From assembly GCF_011065895.1 (NCBI RefSeq), contig NZ_JAALCR010000038.1:1-50884 (forward strand): DNA of 50,884 bases, written 5' to 3'. Each line of letters starts with the position of its first letter. Position 1 is the stretch's first letter. This document shows, one piece after another, positions 49,393 through 50,884 of this stretch. The notes beneath the pieces were generated by a model. The model did not search any database. It had not been told where the DNA came from and was given only the letters and a program-made list of their open reading frames with translations. Source of the DNA: Paludisphaera rhizosphaerae. GTDB lineage: Bacteria > Planctomycetota > Planctomycetia > Isosphaerales > Isosphaeraceae. A program made the position numbers and the translations under genes.

Positions 49393-50849
49393 TGCGGTCG
49401 CGATCGCTCCGTTGGCGGCTCCAGGCCTGGCACGCCTTGATCCTGCTGGTCGTGGTGGCGGGCTTCGGCACGTCGTTCTACCTCCTGGCGCGTCGGGCGA
49501 AGTTCGACGAGATCGACGCCGAGTTGCTCTCCGGGGCCCGCGTGCTGGAGGGCGTGCTGCGGACGGGCGCCCTGCGCGGAGGGCCTCTGGGAGGATTGCG
49601 GCTGCCGGCCTCGTTGACGGCGCGATACGCCGAGCCCGGCCGTGAGCCTTACTTCGTGATCCGAAGGTTTGACGGCAGCATCCTTCTCGCCGATCCCCCC
49701 GACGTCGACGCCCCTCCCGACGAGACGATGCGTCCCCACCACGAGTGGCGAGCCCGCCAGCGCGGGATGCTCCACGAACTGTCGCTGCGCGGGCCCGAAC
49801 GCTCGCGGATCCTCGTCGGCCGCTCGATCGACCGGGAGTTGGCGGGGCTTCGACTGCTGGGCCTGCGATTGGCGCTAACGGGGCTGGCCGTCTTCGCGGC
49901 GGGATTGGTCGGCGGCTGGTGGCTCTCATCGCGTGCGGTACGGCCGATCGGCGCGATGAGTGCGACGCTCGACCGGATCACCGCGCGGCGGCTCTCCGAG
50001 CGGATCGACTCCGCGGGCGTCGACGCTGAACTGGAGGGGCTGGCCACGATCCTCAACGAGATGCTCGGCCGTCTGGAGACGTCGTTCGAGCAACAGGCCC
50101 AGTTCACGGCCGACGCCTCCCACGAGCTGCGCACGCCGCTCTCAGTGATCCTGACGCACGTGGAGCTGGCCCTGTCGCGGCCTCGCGAGACGGCCGAGTA
50201 CCGCGAGGCGCTGGCGGCCTGCGGCCGTGCCGCCGGGCGGATGAAGCGAGTCGTCGACGACCTGCTGACCCTGGCCCGCGCCGACGCCGGCCAGCTTGAA
50301 TTGAAGCGGGAGCGCGTCGACCTGGCCGCCGTCGTCGAGGAGGCCGTTGAACTGCTCGACGCCCTGGCCGAACGCCGCGACGTGACGGTGGAGACGGCCA
50401 TCGAGCCTGTGGAAGTGATGGGAGACGCAGACGGCCTGGCGCGGGTCGCCTCCAACCTGCTCGCCAACGCGATCCTCTACAACCGCCCCGGCGGCCGGGT
50501 CTTGGTCACGACCACTCGTGAGGGTGATGAAGCGGTCCTGGCCGTGATCGATACGGGGGTCGGCATCTCCGAATCCGACCTTGCCTCCCTCTTCCGCCGC
50601 TTCCACCGCGCCGACCCGGCGCGATCCGGTGAGACGGGAGGCAGCGGCCTCGGCCTGGCCATCTGCCGGGGACTGGTCGAGGCCCACGGCGGCCAGATCG
50701 CCGTGGAGAGCCGATTGAGCGTCGGGACGACCGTGGCGGTTCGTTTGCCGGCGGATGAGCCAGCCGGAAGTGCCGGTGCGAAACGGCCTTCCCCCCTCGC
50801 GGGGGAAGGTGGCCGAAGGCCGGATGAGGGGGGATCGGTTCTGCTTTGA
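49392..50849 (+). CDS. Sensor histidine kinase (HAMP-HisKA-HATPase)
   Basis: A 485-aa membrane kinase. TM1 is at about 12-33, an extracytoplasmic loop to about 153, TM2 at about 155-175, HAMP at about 176-230, then HisKA with SHELRTPLSVILTH (H244) and HATPase_c with NLLANAILYN (N box), DTGVGI (G1) and GGSGLGLAIC (G2). It phosphorylates the upstream response regulator. The last ~20 residues (KRPSPLAGEGGRRPDEGG...) are translated palindromic-repeat sequence that has replaced the original C-terminus. Signal unknown. Confidence 0.95.
   Translation: MRSRSLRWRLQAWHALILLVVVAGFGTSFYLLARRAKFDEIDAELLSGARVLEGVLRTGALRGGPLGGLRLPASLTARYAEPGREPYFVIRRFDGSILLADPPDVDAPPDETMRPHHEWRARQRGMLHELSLRGPERSRILVGRSIDRELAGLRLLGLRLALTGLAVFAAGLVGGWWLSSRAVRPIGAMSATLDRITARRLSERIDSAGVDAELEGLATILNEMLGRLETSFEQQAQFTADASHELRTPLSVILTHVELALSRPRETAEYREALAACGRAAGRMKRVVDDLLTLARADAGQLELKRERVDLAAVVEEAVELLDALAERRDVTVETAIEPVEVMGDADGLARVASNLLANAILYNRPGGRVLVTTTREGDEAVLAVIDTGVGISESDLASLFRRFHRADPARSGETGGSGLGLAICRGLVEAHGGQIAVESRLSVGTTVAVRLPADEPAGSAGAKRPSPLAGEGGRRPDEGGSVLL
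50787..50833 (-). repeat. Palindromic repeat (CCCTCATCC family) inside a coding end
   Basis: CCTTCCCCCC, GGGGGAAGG, GGCCGAAGGCC and GGATGAGGGG are the inverse of the unit at 24316-24367. It falls inside the 3' end of the histidine kinase gene and supplies its final codons. Confidence 0.8.
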
Positions 50850-50884
50850 GATCAATGCGTTGGATGCGCGCCCGGAGCCGGTCG

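Overview
The window looks like chromosomal DNA of a planctomycete, most likely family Isosphaeraceae. The evidence is high GC, a DUF1559 pseudopilin, a PEP-CTERM/CHRD protein, a surface protein with an N-terminal LEDR motif, DUF1080 and DUF4838 secreted proteins, a YHYH protein, an EF-hand protein, a PknB-type kinase, and many small singleton genes. No rRNA, tRNA or CRISPR array was seen. The family assignment is inference from gene content.

Layout. 0-9 kb: sulfur amino acid metabolism (a trans-sulfuration PLP enzyme and a metY-metX pair), with a membrane glycosyltransferase, a Ser/Thr kinase and a soluble glycosyltransferase. 8.9-14.9 kb: an accessory stretch immediately after metX. It is built from small cargo genes separated by four diverged copies of a composite repeat, and two of these copies carry the last ~36-46 bp of metX. 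The cargo includes a DUF3806-like lipoprotein, an intact vapBC pair, a decayed PIN-domain toxin with a decayed partner, a small helical protein overlapping a retropepsin-like aspartyl protease, and a DUF6882-like gene interrupted by an in-frame TGA. 15-24 kb: small membrane and secreted proteins, a SRPBCC protein, a broken PEP-CTERM gene, a HAD protein, an M36 metalloprotease, a VioB-type ferritin-like protein, an IS630 remnant and a DUF1080 protein. 24-36 kb: a GH43-like hydrolase, a methyltransferase, an Ntn hydrolase, a CHRD/PEP-CTERM protein, Lon protease, an antitoxin-like gene next to a DUF6940-like gene, a Tat-exported oxidoreductase-like protein, a Uma2 protein with an altered active-site motif, and a pseudopilin. 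36.8-42.6 kb: two large dynamin-like GTPases on the minus strand with a complete hipB-hipS-hipT operon between them; two identical-length (97 bp) REPIN-like elements bracket hipBST plus the downstream GTPase. 43-50.9 kb: a LEDR surface protein, a DUF4838 protein, a J-domain protein, an EF-hand protein, a YHYH protein and an OmpR/HisKA two-component pair whose kinase C-terminus runs into a palindromic repeat.

The strongest candidates for something undescribed are the metX-tail cassette array with its repeated stem-loop leaders, the helical-protein/retropepsin pair, the antitoxin-like/DUF6940 pair, and the GTPase/hipBST/REPIN island. Family names come from motif recognition by eye; no database search was run.
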